Shown here: one piece after another, positions 7,251 to 16,170 of the stretch
Layout: every line of letters begins with the position of its first letter
Numbering within the stretch: position 1 is the first letter of the stretch
From: Defluviicoccus sp046348835
GTDB taxonomy: Bacteria > Pseudomonadota > Alphaproteobacteria > Rhodospirillales > Defluviicoccaceae
DNA: 64,000 nt
Direction of reading: 5' to 3'
Assembly: GCA_046348835.1 (NCBI GenBank)
Contig: JAXMDM010000002.1
Location: 372,001 to 436,000, forward strand
The notes under the pieces: generated by a model
What the model saw: the letters and a program-made list of their open reading frames with translations, nothing else
Told to the model about the DNA's origin: nothing
Database searches by the model: none
Made by a program: the position numbers and the translations under genes

Positions 7251-9001
7251 GCGGCGACAACAAGAACCTTCTCCTTGCCATCGCCCTGTCGCTGGTCATC
7301 CTGCTGGGTTTCCAGGCCGGCTATAATTACTTCTTCCCCAAGCCTCAGCAGCCGCCGCGCCCGGCCGGACAGGCCGAGGTCACGCAGCCGGCGGCGCCCA
7401 CCCCCGGCCAGCCGGTGCAGGTGCCCTCTCCCGGCGGAGCGACGGGTGCGCCGGGTACGGTGCTGCCCGGGGCCACTCCCGGTAGCGCACCGCGCAACGA
7501 GCTTCTTGCCAAGTCGCCACGGGTGAAGATCAACACGCCCCGGATCCATGGATCGATCGCCCTCCTCGGCGGCCGCATCGACGACGTGTCGCTGCCCAGC
7601 TACCGCGAGACCATCGACCCCAACAGCCCGGAAATCGTGCTGTTCTCGCCGCCGGGGGCGGCCGATCCCTACTTCGTCGAGACCGGCTGGGTCCCGGTCG
7701 GACCCGGGATCGCGGTTCCCGGCCCGGAAACCCTCTGGACGGCAGATCGCACCGAGCTGACCCCCCAGGCTCCGCTGACGTTGAGCTGGGACAACGGCGC
7801 CGGTTTGCTCTTCACCCGCACCATTGCGGTGGACGAATACTACATGTTCACCGTTACCCAGCGGGTGGAAAACCGCGGAGAGGCGCCGGTCGCGCTGGCC
7901 CCGTACTCCTTGGTCTCCCGCTTCGGCGATCCGCCGACGAGCGGCTTCTTCATTCTGTTCGAAGGGCCGCTCGGCGTCATCAACGGCACGCTGAAGGAGG
8001 TCAGCTACAAGGACCTGCAGAAGGAGGGGCTGATCCAGCACAGCACCACCGGCGGCTGGATCGGGATCACCGACAAGTATTGGTTGAGCGCGCTCATTCC
8101 GTTGCAGAATGAGCCGGTGGACATGCGCTTCATCCACCAGAGACCGAACAACATCAACCAGTACCAGGTGGATTTCGTCGGCGGTCAGAAGGTCCTCAAT
8201 GCGGGAGAAGCCACCGAAAGTGTCAGCCGCATTTTCGCCGGCGCCAAAGTCGTCACGCTGATCGACAAATACGCGGAAATGTATGGGATCGACCGCTTCG
8301 ATCTCGCCATCGACTGGGGCTGGTTCTATTTCCTCACCCGGCCGATGTTCTATGCGCTGAACTTCCTCTATCAGCACATCGGCAATTTCGGGCTGGCCAT
8401 TCTTGCCCTCACCGTGCTGATCAAGCTGGCGTTCTTTCCGCTCGCCAACAAGTCCTACAAGGCGATGGCGAACATGCGCAAGCTGCAGCCGGAGGTGATG
8501 CGGCTGCGCGAACGGTTCGCCGACGATCGCGCCCGTCTCAATCAGGAGATGATGGCGCTGTACAAGCGGGAGAAGGTCAACCCGGCCTCGGGTTGCCTGC
8601 CGATCGTAATCCAGATCCCGGTCTTCTTCTCCCTCTACAAGGTGCTTTTCGTTACCATCGAGATGCGCCATGCGCCGTTTTTCGGCTGGATCCACGACCT
8701 GTCGGCGCCTGATCCGACCTCCGCGTTCAACCTGTTCGGGATGATCCCGTGGACGCCGCCGCAGTTCCTGATGATCGGGGCTTGGCCGCTGATCATGGGC
8801 GTGACGATGCTGCTGCAGCAGAGACTCAATCCGCAGCCGCCCGATCCGGTCCAGGCAAAGATCTTCATGGCCCTGCCGGTGGTCTTCACCTTCATGCTGG
8901 CGCATTTCCCGGCGGGCCTCGTCATCTATTGGACGTGGAACAACATCCTGTCGATCATTCAGCAGTGGGTGATCATGCGCCGCCAGGGCGTTTCGGTCTG
9001 A
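7247..9001 (+). CDS. yidC: Membrane protein insertase YidC
   Basis: A 584-residue Oxa1/YidC insertase of the Gram-negative type: an N-terminal signal-anchor helix (about residues 7-25, LLLAIALSLVILLGF), a Pro/Gln/Ala-rich linker, a large periplasmic beta-domain (to about 340), then five conserved core helices beginning RPMFYALNFLYQHIGNFG. The core includes the groove region around KLAFFPLANKSYKAM and the GCLPIVIQIPVFFSLYKVL helix. It inserts membrane proteins alone or with SecYEG. The start ATG overlaps the yidD stop, which excludes the longer in-frame extension. Confidence 0.97.
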   Translation: MSGDNKNLLLAIALSLVILLGFQAGYNYFFPKPQQPPRPAGQAEVTQPAAPTPGQPVQVPSPGGATGAPGTVLPGATPGSAPRNELLAKSPRVKINTPRIHGSIALLGGRIDDVSLPSYRETIDPNSPEIVLFSPPGAADPYFVETGWVPVGPGIAVPGPETLWTADRTELTPQAPLTLSWDNGAGLLFTRTIAVDEYYMFTVTQRVENRGEAPVALAPYSLVSRFGDPPTSGFFILFEGPLGVINGTLKEVSYKDLQKEGLIQHSTTGGWIGITDKYWLSALIPLQNEPVDMRFIHQRPNNINQYQVDFVGGQKVLNAGEATESVSRIFAGAKVVTLIDKYAEMYGIDRFDLAIDWGWFYFLTRPMFYALNFLYQHIGNFGLAILALTVLIKLAFFPLANKSYKAMANMRKLQPEVMRLRERFADDRARLNQEMMALYKREKVNPASGCLPIVIQIPVFFSLYKVLFVTIEMRHAPFFGWIHDLSAPDPTSAFNLFGMIPWTPPQFLMIGAWPLIMGVTMLLQQRLNPQPPDPVQAKIFMALPVVFTFMLAHFPAGLVIYWTWNNILSIIQQWVIMRRQGVSV

Positions 9002-9071
9002 GCCCCGGTCGCCAGCGCCGCGCCGGCGGTCACGGCAACGGGGCCGGCGCCCGCCGGGCATAGCCGCGGAA

Positions 9072-9770
9072 GTGGACGAGGTGGAGAACGGGGAAGGTAC
9101 GGCGGCGGACCAGGCGGCGCTCGCGGAGCGGGCGCGACGGTTGTTCGCCCAGCCCTGTCGGTTCGTCGCCGCGGCCGTCGGGCTCGACCACATCCCGCCC
9201 GGGGGGCTGCCGGAAATCGCCTTCGCCGGTCGCTCCAACGTCGGCAAGTCGAGCCTCATCAATGCGCTGGTGGGACAAAAGGCACTCGCCCGGACGTCGC
9301 AGACGCCGGGTCGCACCCGCCAGCTCAATTTCTTCGATCTCGGCGGCCGGATGATGCTGGTGGATCTTCCCGGCTACGGCTACGCGTCGGCGCCTAAAAC
9401 CGAGATCGCGGCCTGGACGCGACTGGTGGACGCCTACCTGTGCGGTCGGCCGAGCCTGCGGCGGGTGCTGCTGCTCATCGATGCCAGGCGCGGACCGGGG
9501 GAACTGGACCAGCGGGTGATGTCGCTGTTGGACCGGGCGGCGGTCTCCTACCAGGTCGTGCTGACCAAGGCGGACAAGGCCGGCCGGGGAGAGCTGGCCC
9601 ACACCGGCGACCGGGTGGCTGCGCTCAGGGGACACCACACGGCGCTCCATCCGGATCTGGCGGTGACCAGTGTCGCGGCTGCGGAAGGGATCGCCGAGCT
9701 GCGGACGGCGGTGGCGCCGCTTGCCCATTGGGACGCGGATTTGTCGCCGTCCCTCCCCGACCGGGGGTAG
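9072..9770 (+). CDS. engB: Ribosome biogenesis GTPase EngB (YsxC/YihA)
   Basis: A 232-residue TRAFAC-class GTPase. It shows G1 GRSNVGKSS, the switch region SQTPGRTRQLNFF, G3 DLPGYG, G4 TKADK and the SVAAAEG G5-like motif. It binds the 50S subunit and is needed for late large-subunit assembly. It starts at GTG 9072, 70 nt after yidC. Cotranscription with the insertase genes and argB is typical of alphaproteobacteria. An N-terminal extension of about 30 residues precedes the GTPase fold. Confidence 0.93.
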   Translation: MDEVENGEGTAADQAALAERARRLFAQPCRFVAAAVGLDHIPPGGLPEIAFAGRSNVGKSSLINALVGQKALARTSQTPGRTRQLNFFDLGGRMMLVDLPGYGYASAPKTEIAAWTRLVDAYLCGRPSLRRVLLLIDARRGPGELDQRVMSLLDRAAVSYQVVLTKADKAGRGELAHTGDRVAALRGHHTALHPDLAVTSVAAAEGIAELRTAVAPLAHWDADLSPSLPDRG

Positions 9771-9840
9771 ATGGGAGAAAGTGGCGCCGCAGTCACATTT
9801 GCGCTGGCAAAACGACGGATGCCGCGTACAGTCCGCGCCC

Positions 9841-10749
9841 ATGAGCGAAGTAAAAGCGCGAACCCGCGAAGAGTGGCTGGCACAGGCGCGGACCCTGTCG
9901 GAAGCCCTCCCTTACATGCGCCGCTACACCGGCGCCACGTTCGTCATCAAGTTCGGCGGCCACGCCATGGGCGATCCGGGGCTGGCACAGACCTTCGCCC
10001 GCGACATCGTGCTGCTGCGCCAGGTGGGCATCAACCCGGTCGTCGTCCACGGCGGCGGGCCGCAGATCGGCCGCATGCTCGACCGGCTGAAGATCAAGAG
10101 CGAGTTCATCGACGGGCTGAGGGTGACCGACAAGGAGACGGTGGACGTGGTCGAGATGGTTCTCGCCGGCTCCATCAACAAGGAGATCGTCTCCGCGATC
10201 AACGCCGCCGGTGGCTTCGCCGTCGGCCTCTCCGGCAAGGACGCCAACCTGTTGCGGGCACAGCGGCTGAGGCGGACGAAGAGCGATCCCAACTCCAACA
10301 TCGAGCGCATCCTCGACCTCGGCCTCGTCGGCGAGCCGACGGAGGTCAATCCGCACATCCTCGAGTTCTACGAGCGCTCCGACATCACGCCGGTCATTGC
10401 CCCCATCGGCGTCGGCAGCAACGGCGAGACCCTCAACGTCAACGCCGATACCGCCGCCGGTGCCGTCGCCGGGGCCCTCGGCGCCAAGCGGCTGTTGATG
10501 CTGACCGACGTGGAAGGCGTATTCGATCGCGACGGCAAGCTGATCTCGGACATGACCGCCGCCGAGGCGAGGCGGCTGATCGCCGAGGGGGTGATCCGGG
10601 GCGGAATGATCCCCAAGGTCGAGACCTGCCTCGAAGCGGTCGGCAAGGGGGTCGAGGGGGCGGTGATCATGGATGGCCGGGTCCCACACGCCCTGCTGCT
10701 GGAACTGTTCACCGCCCACGGGGCCGGCACGCTCGTCCACGAGGAGTAA
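9841..10749 (+). CDS. argB: Acetylglutamate kinase
   Basis: A 302-residue amino-acid kinase that phosphorylates N-acetyl-L-glutamate, the second step of arginine synthesis. It shows the nucleotide-binding FVIKFGGHAM near residue 35, VVHGGGPQIG, the substrate-binding region around NVNADTAAGAVAGALGAKRL, and the C-terminal GGMIPKVETCLEAV. The long N-terminal helix is of the type seen in arginine-sensitive hexameric NAGKs, so feedback inhibition is likely but not proven. The start ATG 9841 begins MSEVKARTREEWL. It is the last gene of the rpmH operon, convergent with the EAL gene after a 33-nt gap. Confidence 0.97.
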   Translation: MSEVKARTREEWLAQARTLSEALPYMRRYTGATFVIKFGGHAMGDPGLAQTFARDIVLLRQVGINPVVVHGGGPQIGRMLDRLKIKSEFIDGLRVTDKETVDVVEMVLAGSINKEIVSAINAAGGFAVGLSGKDANLLRAQRLRRTKSDPNSNIERILDLGLVGEPTEVNPHILEFYERSDITPVIAPIGVGSNGETLNVNADTAAGAVAGALGAKRLLMLTDVEGVFDRDGKLISDMTAAEARRLIAEGVIRGGMIPKVETCLEAVGKGVEGAVIMDGRVPHALLLELFTAHGAGTLVHEE

Positions 10750-10782
10750 TCGCGCGGGGCGACGGGCCGGGCAATGGCGCGG

Positions 10783-12537
10783 TTATCGCCGGCCGTTGCC
10801 GAACAGGTGCTTGGCACCGCCCGCGGCGAAGGCCTGGATCTCCGTCGACGGTTCGCCGAACAGATAGCCCTGGACGTAATGGACGCCGCATTCGCGGACG
10901 AACATCAGCGTTGTCTCGTCCTCCACATGTTCGGCCACGGTGGCGACGCCCAACTCGCGACAAAGGTCTACCAGCGCTTTGAGGAAGGCTTTGCCCTTGT
11001 GCGCCTGAACCGCGTCGCGGACGGCGGAGCCGGCAAACTTCACCATGTCCACATCGAGGCTGGCCAGGTAGGAAAAGTGGGCGGCACCGCTGCCGAAGCC
11101 GTCGATGCTGACGAAAAACCCCTGCTCGCGCAGCCGCTGGATGAAGTTGTTGGCGGCCTTCAGGTCGCTCATCTGGGTGAGTTCGGTCACCTCGAAGATC
11201 AGCCGCTGACGGATCCACGGGTTCTCCCGGACGATCCGGTCGATGCGGGCGACGAAGGCCAGGGAGTTGATGGAACGGCCCGAGAGGTTGATGGACAGGG
11301 GCTTCCTGCCGCTGGCCGCGCCGTTCTTCTTCATCCACTCGACCGCCTTGCCGATCATCGCGATGTCGAAGTTGACGATGATGCCGCTCTCTTCCGCCAG
11401 CTTGATGTGCTGCAGCGGGCTCTGGCCGCCGGGGCGATCGGGGAAGCGGGCGAGCGCCTCGAAATGGTGCGCCGTGCCGGTGCGGGCATCGAGGACCGGC
11501 TGGAAGGCGATGGCGAACGCCGACTTGGTGATGATCTGCTGCAGGGTGTTGAGCGTCTCGACGGCGTCGCGGGCGAGATCGGTGATGCTGCTGACCAGCC
11601 TGTCGGCGGTCAGTTCCCGATAGTCGCCAGTGCGGAAGCGGTCGACGGTGTGGATGAGACCTTGCGCCACCTGTTCCGGGGTGAGGCCATCGGTGTTCAT
11701 GTTCACCGAGGCGGCGGTGACCGGAAGGCCCTTCGCCTCCGGGTCCACCTGCCTGGTTAAGGTGGATATCTCGGTCGCCAGGCCGTCTAGATCGACGTCG
11801 TCGCCGTGGAGGAAGGCGTACCGGTCGTCCCCCAGCCGGCTCGCCGTATCGCCGTCCACCGACCGGTCGCGCAAGAGGTGGCCGATCATCGACAACAGTT
11901 CGTGCTCGACCTTGTCGGTCAGGCGGGCGCGGAGATCGTCGTAACCGGACAGAACCAAGAGCGAGCACTGCTGCTCCGCTTCGCCGATGCCGTCGGAGAG
12001 ATGACGGGTCACCGCATCGATGAACGAACCGGTGTCCAACAGGCCCGTCGTCTCATCGCGGCTGCGGCGACCGAATCCGACCGACTTGCGTTCCAGGGCA
12101 TTGCCGCGCAGCGACAGGAAGTAATGGCCGTTGAGTTCGGCCAGGTGATACCCCGACAACGCGATGGGCACGGTCTTGCCGCCGGGGCCGACCAGGGCCA
12201 GGCCCACGTCGTTGATGCGCTCGCGACGCTTGGCCGCGGCGAGCAGGTCGAGCAGGTGGGAATGGAGCGCCGGCGGCACCAGGTCGAGGAAGGGCGTGCC
12301 GAACAGGCTCCGTGCCGGCCGTCCGGCTAGAATCTCGAGCGCGCCGGCGGCATAAGCGATACGCGCATCGGCGTCGAGTTCGACCAGAGCATCGGCCCAG
12401 GAGAAGGCGAGGGCAACGAAGCGGTCGCGCTCCTCGCGCAGCGCGGTGATCGAGGCCGGAGTGGGAGCGGCAGGGGTGATGACGGTCACGGGGCTCTCTC
12501 GCTGCTGGGTACGGATTGAGTTTCCGTCTTTGGACAC
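10783..12537 (-). CDS. PAS-degenerate GGDEF-EAL protein with altered EAL metal site
   Basis: A 584-residue cytoplasmic protein: a PAS-like N-terminal part (about 40-150), a degenerate GGDEF-like domain (about 160-300; LGDDR at 235-239 replaces GGDEF, so no cyclase activity is expected) and an EAL domain (about 335-570). The EAL domain keeps E360-A-L, Asn417, Glu452, Lys500, Glu536 and Gln556, but the loop-6 DDFG motif reads D479-G480-F-G, losing the second Asp. Active EALs hydrolyse c-di-GMP; this one may be weak or act as a binder. The start is GTG 12537, with a GTG 16 codons downstream (12489) as alternative. It is transcribed alone, convergent with argB. Confidence 0.88.
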   Translation of the reverse strand: MSKDGNSIRTQQRESPVTVITPAAPTPASITALREERDRFVALAFSWADALVELDADARIAYAAGALEILAGRPARSLFGTPFLDLVPPALHSHLLDLLAAAKRRERINDVGLALVGPGGKTVPIALSGYHLAELNGHYFLSLRGNALERKSVGFGRRSRDETTGLLDTGSFIDAVTRHLSDGIGEAEQQCSLLVLSGYDDLRARLTDKVEHELLSMIGHLLRDRSVDGDTASRLGDDRYAFLHGDDVDLDGLATEISTLTRQVDPEAKGLPVTAASVNMNTDGLTPEQVAQGLIHTVDRFRTGDYRELTADRLVSSITDLARDAVETLNTLQQIITKSAFAIAFQPVLDARTGTAHHFEALARFPDRPGGQSPLQHIKLAEESGIIVNFDIAMIGKAVEWMKKNGAASGRKPLSINLSGRSINSLAFVARIDRIVRENPWIRQRLIFEVTELTQMSDLKAANNFIQRLREQGFFVSIDGFGSGAAHFSYLASLDVDMVKFAGSAVRDAVQAHKGKAFLKALVDLCRELGVATVAEHVEDETTLMFVRECGVHYVQGYLFGEPSTEIQAFAAGGAKHLFGNGRR

Positions 12538-12763
12538 GCAAAAATAGCGCTATCCGTGCGCTTAAACAATCATAACGTGTGTTAAAAAACTCTCTCTCGC
12601 AGTGAGCGAAGGCTGTCCGCCATAGAGTCGAGGCGCGGGATGACGCCCGGGACGGAGAGGATGAACCGACCGGGAGCGGTAGGGACGGGCTTCGTCGAGG
12701 CTTGAAGTTCCGGTGCATATGGGCGCAGATTGGCCCATGGGTGAGTGCCTCTCATCGGAGCCA

Positions 12764-13450
12764 ATGGCGGTCCGTACGCCACTCTCGCCGCTGTATGCGG
12801 CGGAGGCGTGGGTTTTCGATCTGGACAACACGCTTTACTCGTCGACCATCGATCTGTTCGCGCAGATCGACGTGCGGATGCGCGCCTACATCGCCGCCTA
12901 TCTGGGCCTGGACCTGGATGCGGCATTCGGCCTGCAGAAGCGCTACTTCCACGAGTACGGCACGTCCCTGCGCGGCCTGATGGACAGGCACGGAATGGAT
13001 CCGCGGCCGTTTCTGGAGCATGTCCACGATATCGACGTCAGCGTCTTGGATCCGAGCCCGGCTCTCGATCGCCAGCTCGGGAGACTATCGGGCCGGAAGC
13101 TGATCTTCACCAACGCGTCGACCGATCATGCCGAGCGGGTATTGGGCCAATTGGGGATCGGCCATCACTTCGATGCCATCTTCGACATCTTCGCCGCCGA
13201 CTTCCATCCGAAGCCGACGCCCGCCATCTACGCACGGCTTGTCGAGCGCTACCGGCTGGATCCCAGGCGCACCGTCATGGTCGAGGACATGGCGCGGAAT
13301 TTGGCGCCGGCGGCGGCACTCGGCATGACCACGGTGTGGATTCGCAATACCACCGCCCACGGTATCATCGGGGCCGACGGCGACTACATCGACCACGCGA
13401 TCGACGACCTGCTGTCCTGGCTCGAAATGATCTCGGAGACACGCTGCTGA
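12764..13450 (+). CDS. HAD-family pyrimidine 5'-nucleotidase (SDT1-like)
   Basis: A HAD-superfamily phosphatase of 228 residues from ATG 12764. It has motif I FDLDNTLY (Asp nucleophile and acid), motif II TNAS, the motif III Lys in HPKPTP, and motif IV VEDMARN. The insertion and FDLDNTLY pattern match the yeast Sdt1 / bacterial pyrimidine 5'-nucleotidase group, which dephosphorylates UMP/CMP-type nucleotides; the substrate here is inferred. In-frame starts at GTG 12713, ATG 12719 and ATG 12737 would lengthen it by 9 to 17 residues. ATG 12764 has GGAG only 3 nt away, so the start is not settled. Its location just before dapD is a recurring alphaproteobacterial arrangement. Confidence 0.85.
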   Translation: MAVRTPLSPLYAAEAWVFDLDNTLYSSTIDLFAQIDVRMRAYIAAYLGLDLDAAFGLQKRYFHEYGTSLRGLMDRHGMDPRPFLEHVHDIDVSVLDPSPALDRQLGRLSGRKLIFTNASTDHAERVLGQLGIGHHFDAIFDIFAADFHPKPTPAIYARLVERYRLDPRRTVMVEDMARNLAPAAALGMTTVWIRNTTAHGIIGADGDYIDHAIDDLLSWLEMISETRC

Positions 13451-13543
13451 AGCTTGTCTCGATCAGCCAGCCCCGCCCGTTGACACCAACCCGCGGGTCT
13501 CGCATCGTCCGCCGTGAGCGTGGTGGACAAAGGTCACGATAGA

Positions 13544-14383
13544 ATGACGAGCGAACTCGAGAAAACCATCGATACGGCTTGGGAAGATCGGGATCGCTAC
13601 GGCCCGCAGACGGAAGGGCCGGTCCGGGACGCAGTCGAAAAAGCGCTTCAACTCCTGGACGGCGGCCAGGTGCGGGTTGCCGAACCGAGCGGGGACGGCT
13701 GGCGCGTCAATCAGTGGCTGAAAAAGGCGGTCCTGCTGTCGTTTCGCCTCCATCCGACGCTGCCGGTAACGGGGGCCCCGGGCGGGGGGGCGTGGTACGA
13801 CAAGGTCGCTCCCAAGTTCGTCGGCTGGGACTACGAACGCTTCGCCACCGCCGGCTTTCGCGCCGTTCCTGGCTGCCAGGTGCGGTACTCCGCCTATATT
13901 GCCCCCGGCGTCGTCCTGATGCCGTGCTTCATCAACGTCGGCGCCCGTGTCGAGGCCGATGCAATGATCGACACCTGGGCGACGGTGGGTTCCTGCGCCC
14001 AGATCGGCCGCCGCTGTCACATCTCCGGCGGCGCCGGCATCGGCGGCGTGCTCGAACCGCTCCAAGCCAACCCGGTGATTATCGAGGACGACGTTTTTGT
14101 CGGCGCCCGGGCGGAGGTGGCGGAGGGCGTCCGCATCGGTCGCGGTTCGGTACTGTCCATGGGTGTTTACATCGGGGCGTCGACGCGGATCATCGATCGC
14201 GCCACGGGAAGTGTGCTCTACGGCGAGGTGCCGCCCTATTCGGTGGTGGTATCGGGGGCGATGCCGGGGCAGCCGCTCCCGGATGGTCGGCCCGGGCCGT
14301 CCCTCTACTGCGCCGTCATCGTCAAGCAGGTGGACGAAAAAACCCGCTCCAAGACGTCCATCAACGAACTCCTCAGAGACTAA
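13544..14383 (+). CDS. dapD: 2,3,4,5-tetrahydropyridine-2,6-dicarboxylate N-succinyltransferase
   Basis: A 279-residue left-handed beta-helix acyltransferase of the succinylase branch of lysine/meso-DAP synthesis, transferring succinyl from succinyl-CoA to tetrahydrodipicolinate. Hexapeptide-repeat character is visible through residues 110-230 (AYIAPGVVLMPCFINVGARV, WATVGSCAQIG, VGARAEVAEGV). The N-terminal helix bundle contains WRVNQWLKKAVLLSFR. ATG 13544 was preferred over GTG 13514 because AAAGG lies upstream and the length matches the family (about 274). dapE follows after 33 nt. Confidence 0.97.
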   Translation: MTSELEKTIDTAWEDRDRYGPQTEGPVRDAVEKALQLLDGGQVRVAEPSGDGWRVNQWLKKAVLLSFRLHPTLPVTGAPGGGAWYDKVAPKFVGWDYERFATAGFRAVPGCQVRYSAYIAPGVVLMPCFINVGARVEADAMIDTWATVGSCAQIGRRCHISGGAGIGGVLEPLQANPVIIEDDVFVGARAEVAEGVRIGRGSVLSMGVYIGASTRIIDRATGSVLYGEVPPYSVVVSGAMPGQPLPDGRPGPSLYCAVIVKQVDEKTRSKTSINELLRD

Positions 14384-14416
14384 GGGCCCTCGTCGGGCGA
14401 AGCGACCGGACCCCCA

Positions 14417-15595
14417 ATGCCGCTTAATTATCCCATGGTCGATCCCATCGCGCTGGCGCAAGCGCTGATCCGCTGCCCCAGCGTCACGCCCGCCGAGGGC
14501 GGTACCCTCGGCGTGGTCGAGGCGGCACTGGCGCCGCTCGGGTTCAATTGCCGGCGCTTGCGCTTCGGCACCGCGCCCGAGGTGGACAACCTCTATGCCC
14601 GCTTCGGCGACACGTCGCCCAACTTCTGCTTCGCCGGCCATGTGGATGTGGTCCCGCCCGGCCCCGTCGAGGCTTGGAGCACCGATCCGTTCACCCCGAC
14701 GATCTCGCACGGCCGCCTGTTCGGGCGCGGCGCCGCCGACATGAAGGGGGCGATCGCGTGCTTCATCGCCGCCGTTGCCACCTTTCTCGCCGACCGGACC
14801 GACGGCTTGCAGGGCTCGGTCAGTATCCTGCTGACCGCCGACGAGGAGGGGCCTGCCGTGGACGGCACGGTGAAGGCTCTGGCCCAGCTGGCCGAGGAGG
14901 GGGAAACCCTCGATGCGTGCCTGGTCGGGGAACCCACCAACGCGCGGATTCTGGGCGAAATGGTCAAGATCGGCCGGCGCGGCAGCCTGAACGGCGAACT
15001 GATCGTTACCGGAACGCAAGGTCACGCCGCCTATCCGCATCTGGCGGACAATCCGATTCCCCGCCTCCTGCGCATGCTGGACACGCTGACGTCGACGCCC
15101 CTTGACGAGGGGACGGCGCAGTTCGAGCCGTCGGTCCTGACGTTGACGTCGGTCGACGTGGGAAATCCGGCGACCAACGTCATCCCGCGAGAGGCTCGCG
15201 CCCGTTTCAACATTCGCTTCAACGACAAACACACGGCCCAATCGCTCCGCGCTTGGCTGGGGGCCCGTCTCGCCGCGTGCGATGGCGGCAATTACGCCCT
15301 CCACACCGAATGCTCGGGCGAGCCGTTCTTATGCCCGCCCGGGCGGTTGAGCGAACTGGTGGTGGCCGCGGTGCGCAGGGTCACCGGTCGGACGCCGAAG
15401 CTGGATACCTCCGGGGGGACCTCGGACGCCCGCTTCATCAAGGATTACTGCGGGGTGGTCGAGTTCGGCATGCCGGGAGAGACCGCCCACAAGGTCGACG
15501 AAAACGTTGCGGTCGACGACATCGTCGCCCTGGCCGAGGTCTACTGGGCCGTTCTCCATGCCTTTTTCGACCGTCGCGGGGTTGGTCCGGTCTAG
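14417..15595 (+). CDS. dapE: Succinyl-diaminopimelate desuccinylase
   Basis: A 392-residue M20-family zinc amidohydrolase that hydrolyses N-succinyl-LL-DAP, downstream of DapD in the same pathway. Visible motifs are FAGHVDVVPPG (metal-binding His and Asp), GRGAADMKG (bridging Asp), TADEEGPA (Glu-Glu general base and ligand), and the dimerisation-domain GTQGHAAYPH. The C-terminal TSGGTSDARFIKDY also matches DapE. The start ATG 14417 gives the usual family N-terminus. The stop is followed at once by a GTG that opens the next small membrane gene. Confidence 0.97.
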   Translation: MPLNYPMVDPIALAQALIRCPSVTPAEGGTLGVVEAALAPLGFNCRRLRFGTAPEVDNLYARFGDTSPNFCFAGHVDVVPPGPVEAWSTDPFTPTISHGRLFGRGAADMKGAIACFIAAVATFLADRTDGLQGSVSILLTADEEGPAVDGTVKALAQLAEEGETLDACLVGEPTNARILGEMVKIGRRGSLNGELIVTGTQGHAAYPHLADNPIPRLLRMLDTLTSTPLDEGTAQFEPSVLTLTSVDVGNPATNVIPREARARFNIRFNDKHTAQSLRAWLGARLAACDGGNYALHTECSGEPFLCPPGRLSELVVAAVRRVTGRTPKLDTSGGTSDARFIKDYCGVVEFGMPGETAHKVDENVAVDDIVALAEVYWAVLHAFFDRRGVGPV

Positions 15596-15596
15596 C

Positions 15597-16157
15597 GTGC
15601 TTACGCTCCAGGAAGTCATCTCCTCCCTCTATGGCGCTTGGCGTCTCGCCCGCTTCGATGCGCGCGGCATGGCGTTCTTCGACACCACCCTTGGCGGCTT
15701 CTGGCGCTCGTTCTTCGCTGCGGTGCTGGTGGCTCCCGCCTACGTTCTCGTCGTATCCACCGGCGGCGGTGCCGTCCATGGGGACACGGTCCGCTTCGGC
15801 CTCGCGGAAACGATCGGATACATCCTCTCCTGGGTGGCGTTCCCGGTAGTGATGGAGTGGCTAACCCGGCAATTGGGATGCCGGGCCCGTTATCTCTCCT
15901 ACATCACCGCCTATAACTGGGCCTCGGTAATCGAACACCTGCTGCTGCTGCCGGTCCTCGTCATCACCGCACGCAATCTCCTGCCGGACGCCGCCGGCCA
16001 GCTCCTGTGGCTCGTCACCCTCGTCTTCATCGTTGTTTATGCGTGGTTTGTTACCCGCACCGCCCTTGCGGTGACGACACTGACCGCCGCCGCCATCGTC
16101 TTTCTCGATATCGGCCTGAGCTACGTGATCACCTTGATGACCGTCGCCGTCGAGTGA
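15597..16157 (+). CDS. Uncharacterised membrane protein, four to five predicted helices
   Basis: I do not recognise a characterised family. The 186-residue product starts at GTG 15597, two bases after the dapE stop, so it is probably translated by coupling. It begins VLTLQEVISSLYGAW and has hydrophobic segments at about residues 35-60, 65-85, 100-125, 135-155 and 158-182, with charged residues only in short loops. The composition and Tyr-Asn-Trp loop (ITAYNWASVIEH) resemble the Yip1/DUF-type small membrane proteins of Rhodospirillales, but this is impression only. It converges on truA with a 13-nt gap. Confidence 0.75.
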   Translation: MLTLQEVISSLYGAWRLARFDARGMAFFDTTLGGFWRSFFAAVLVAPAYVLVVSTGGGAVHGDTVRFGLAETIGYILSWVAFPVVMEWLTRQLGCRARYLSYITAYNWASVIEHLLLLPVLVITARNLLPDAAGQLLWLVTLVFIVVYAWFVTRTALAVTTLTAAAIVFLDIGLSYVITLMTVAVE

Positions 16158-16170
16158 GGATGCGCCGTCC

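Noticed and set aside
7142..9328. 728-codon frame on the minus strand
   Set aside because: It overlaps yidC and engB entirely on the opposite strand, with no recognisable domain.
13463..15304. 613-codon minus-strand frame
   Set aside because: It is antisense to dapD and dapE, both intact and family-like.
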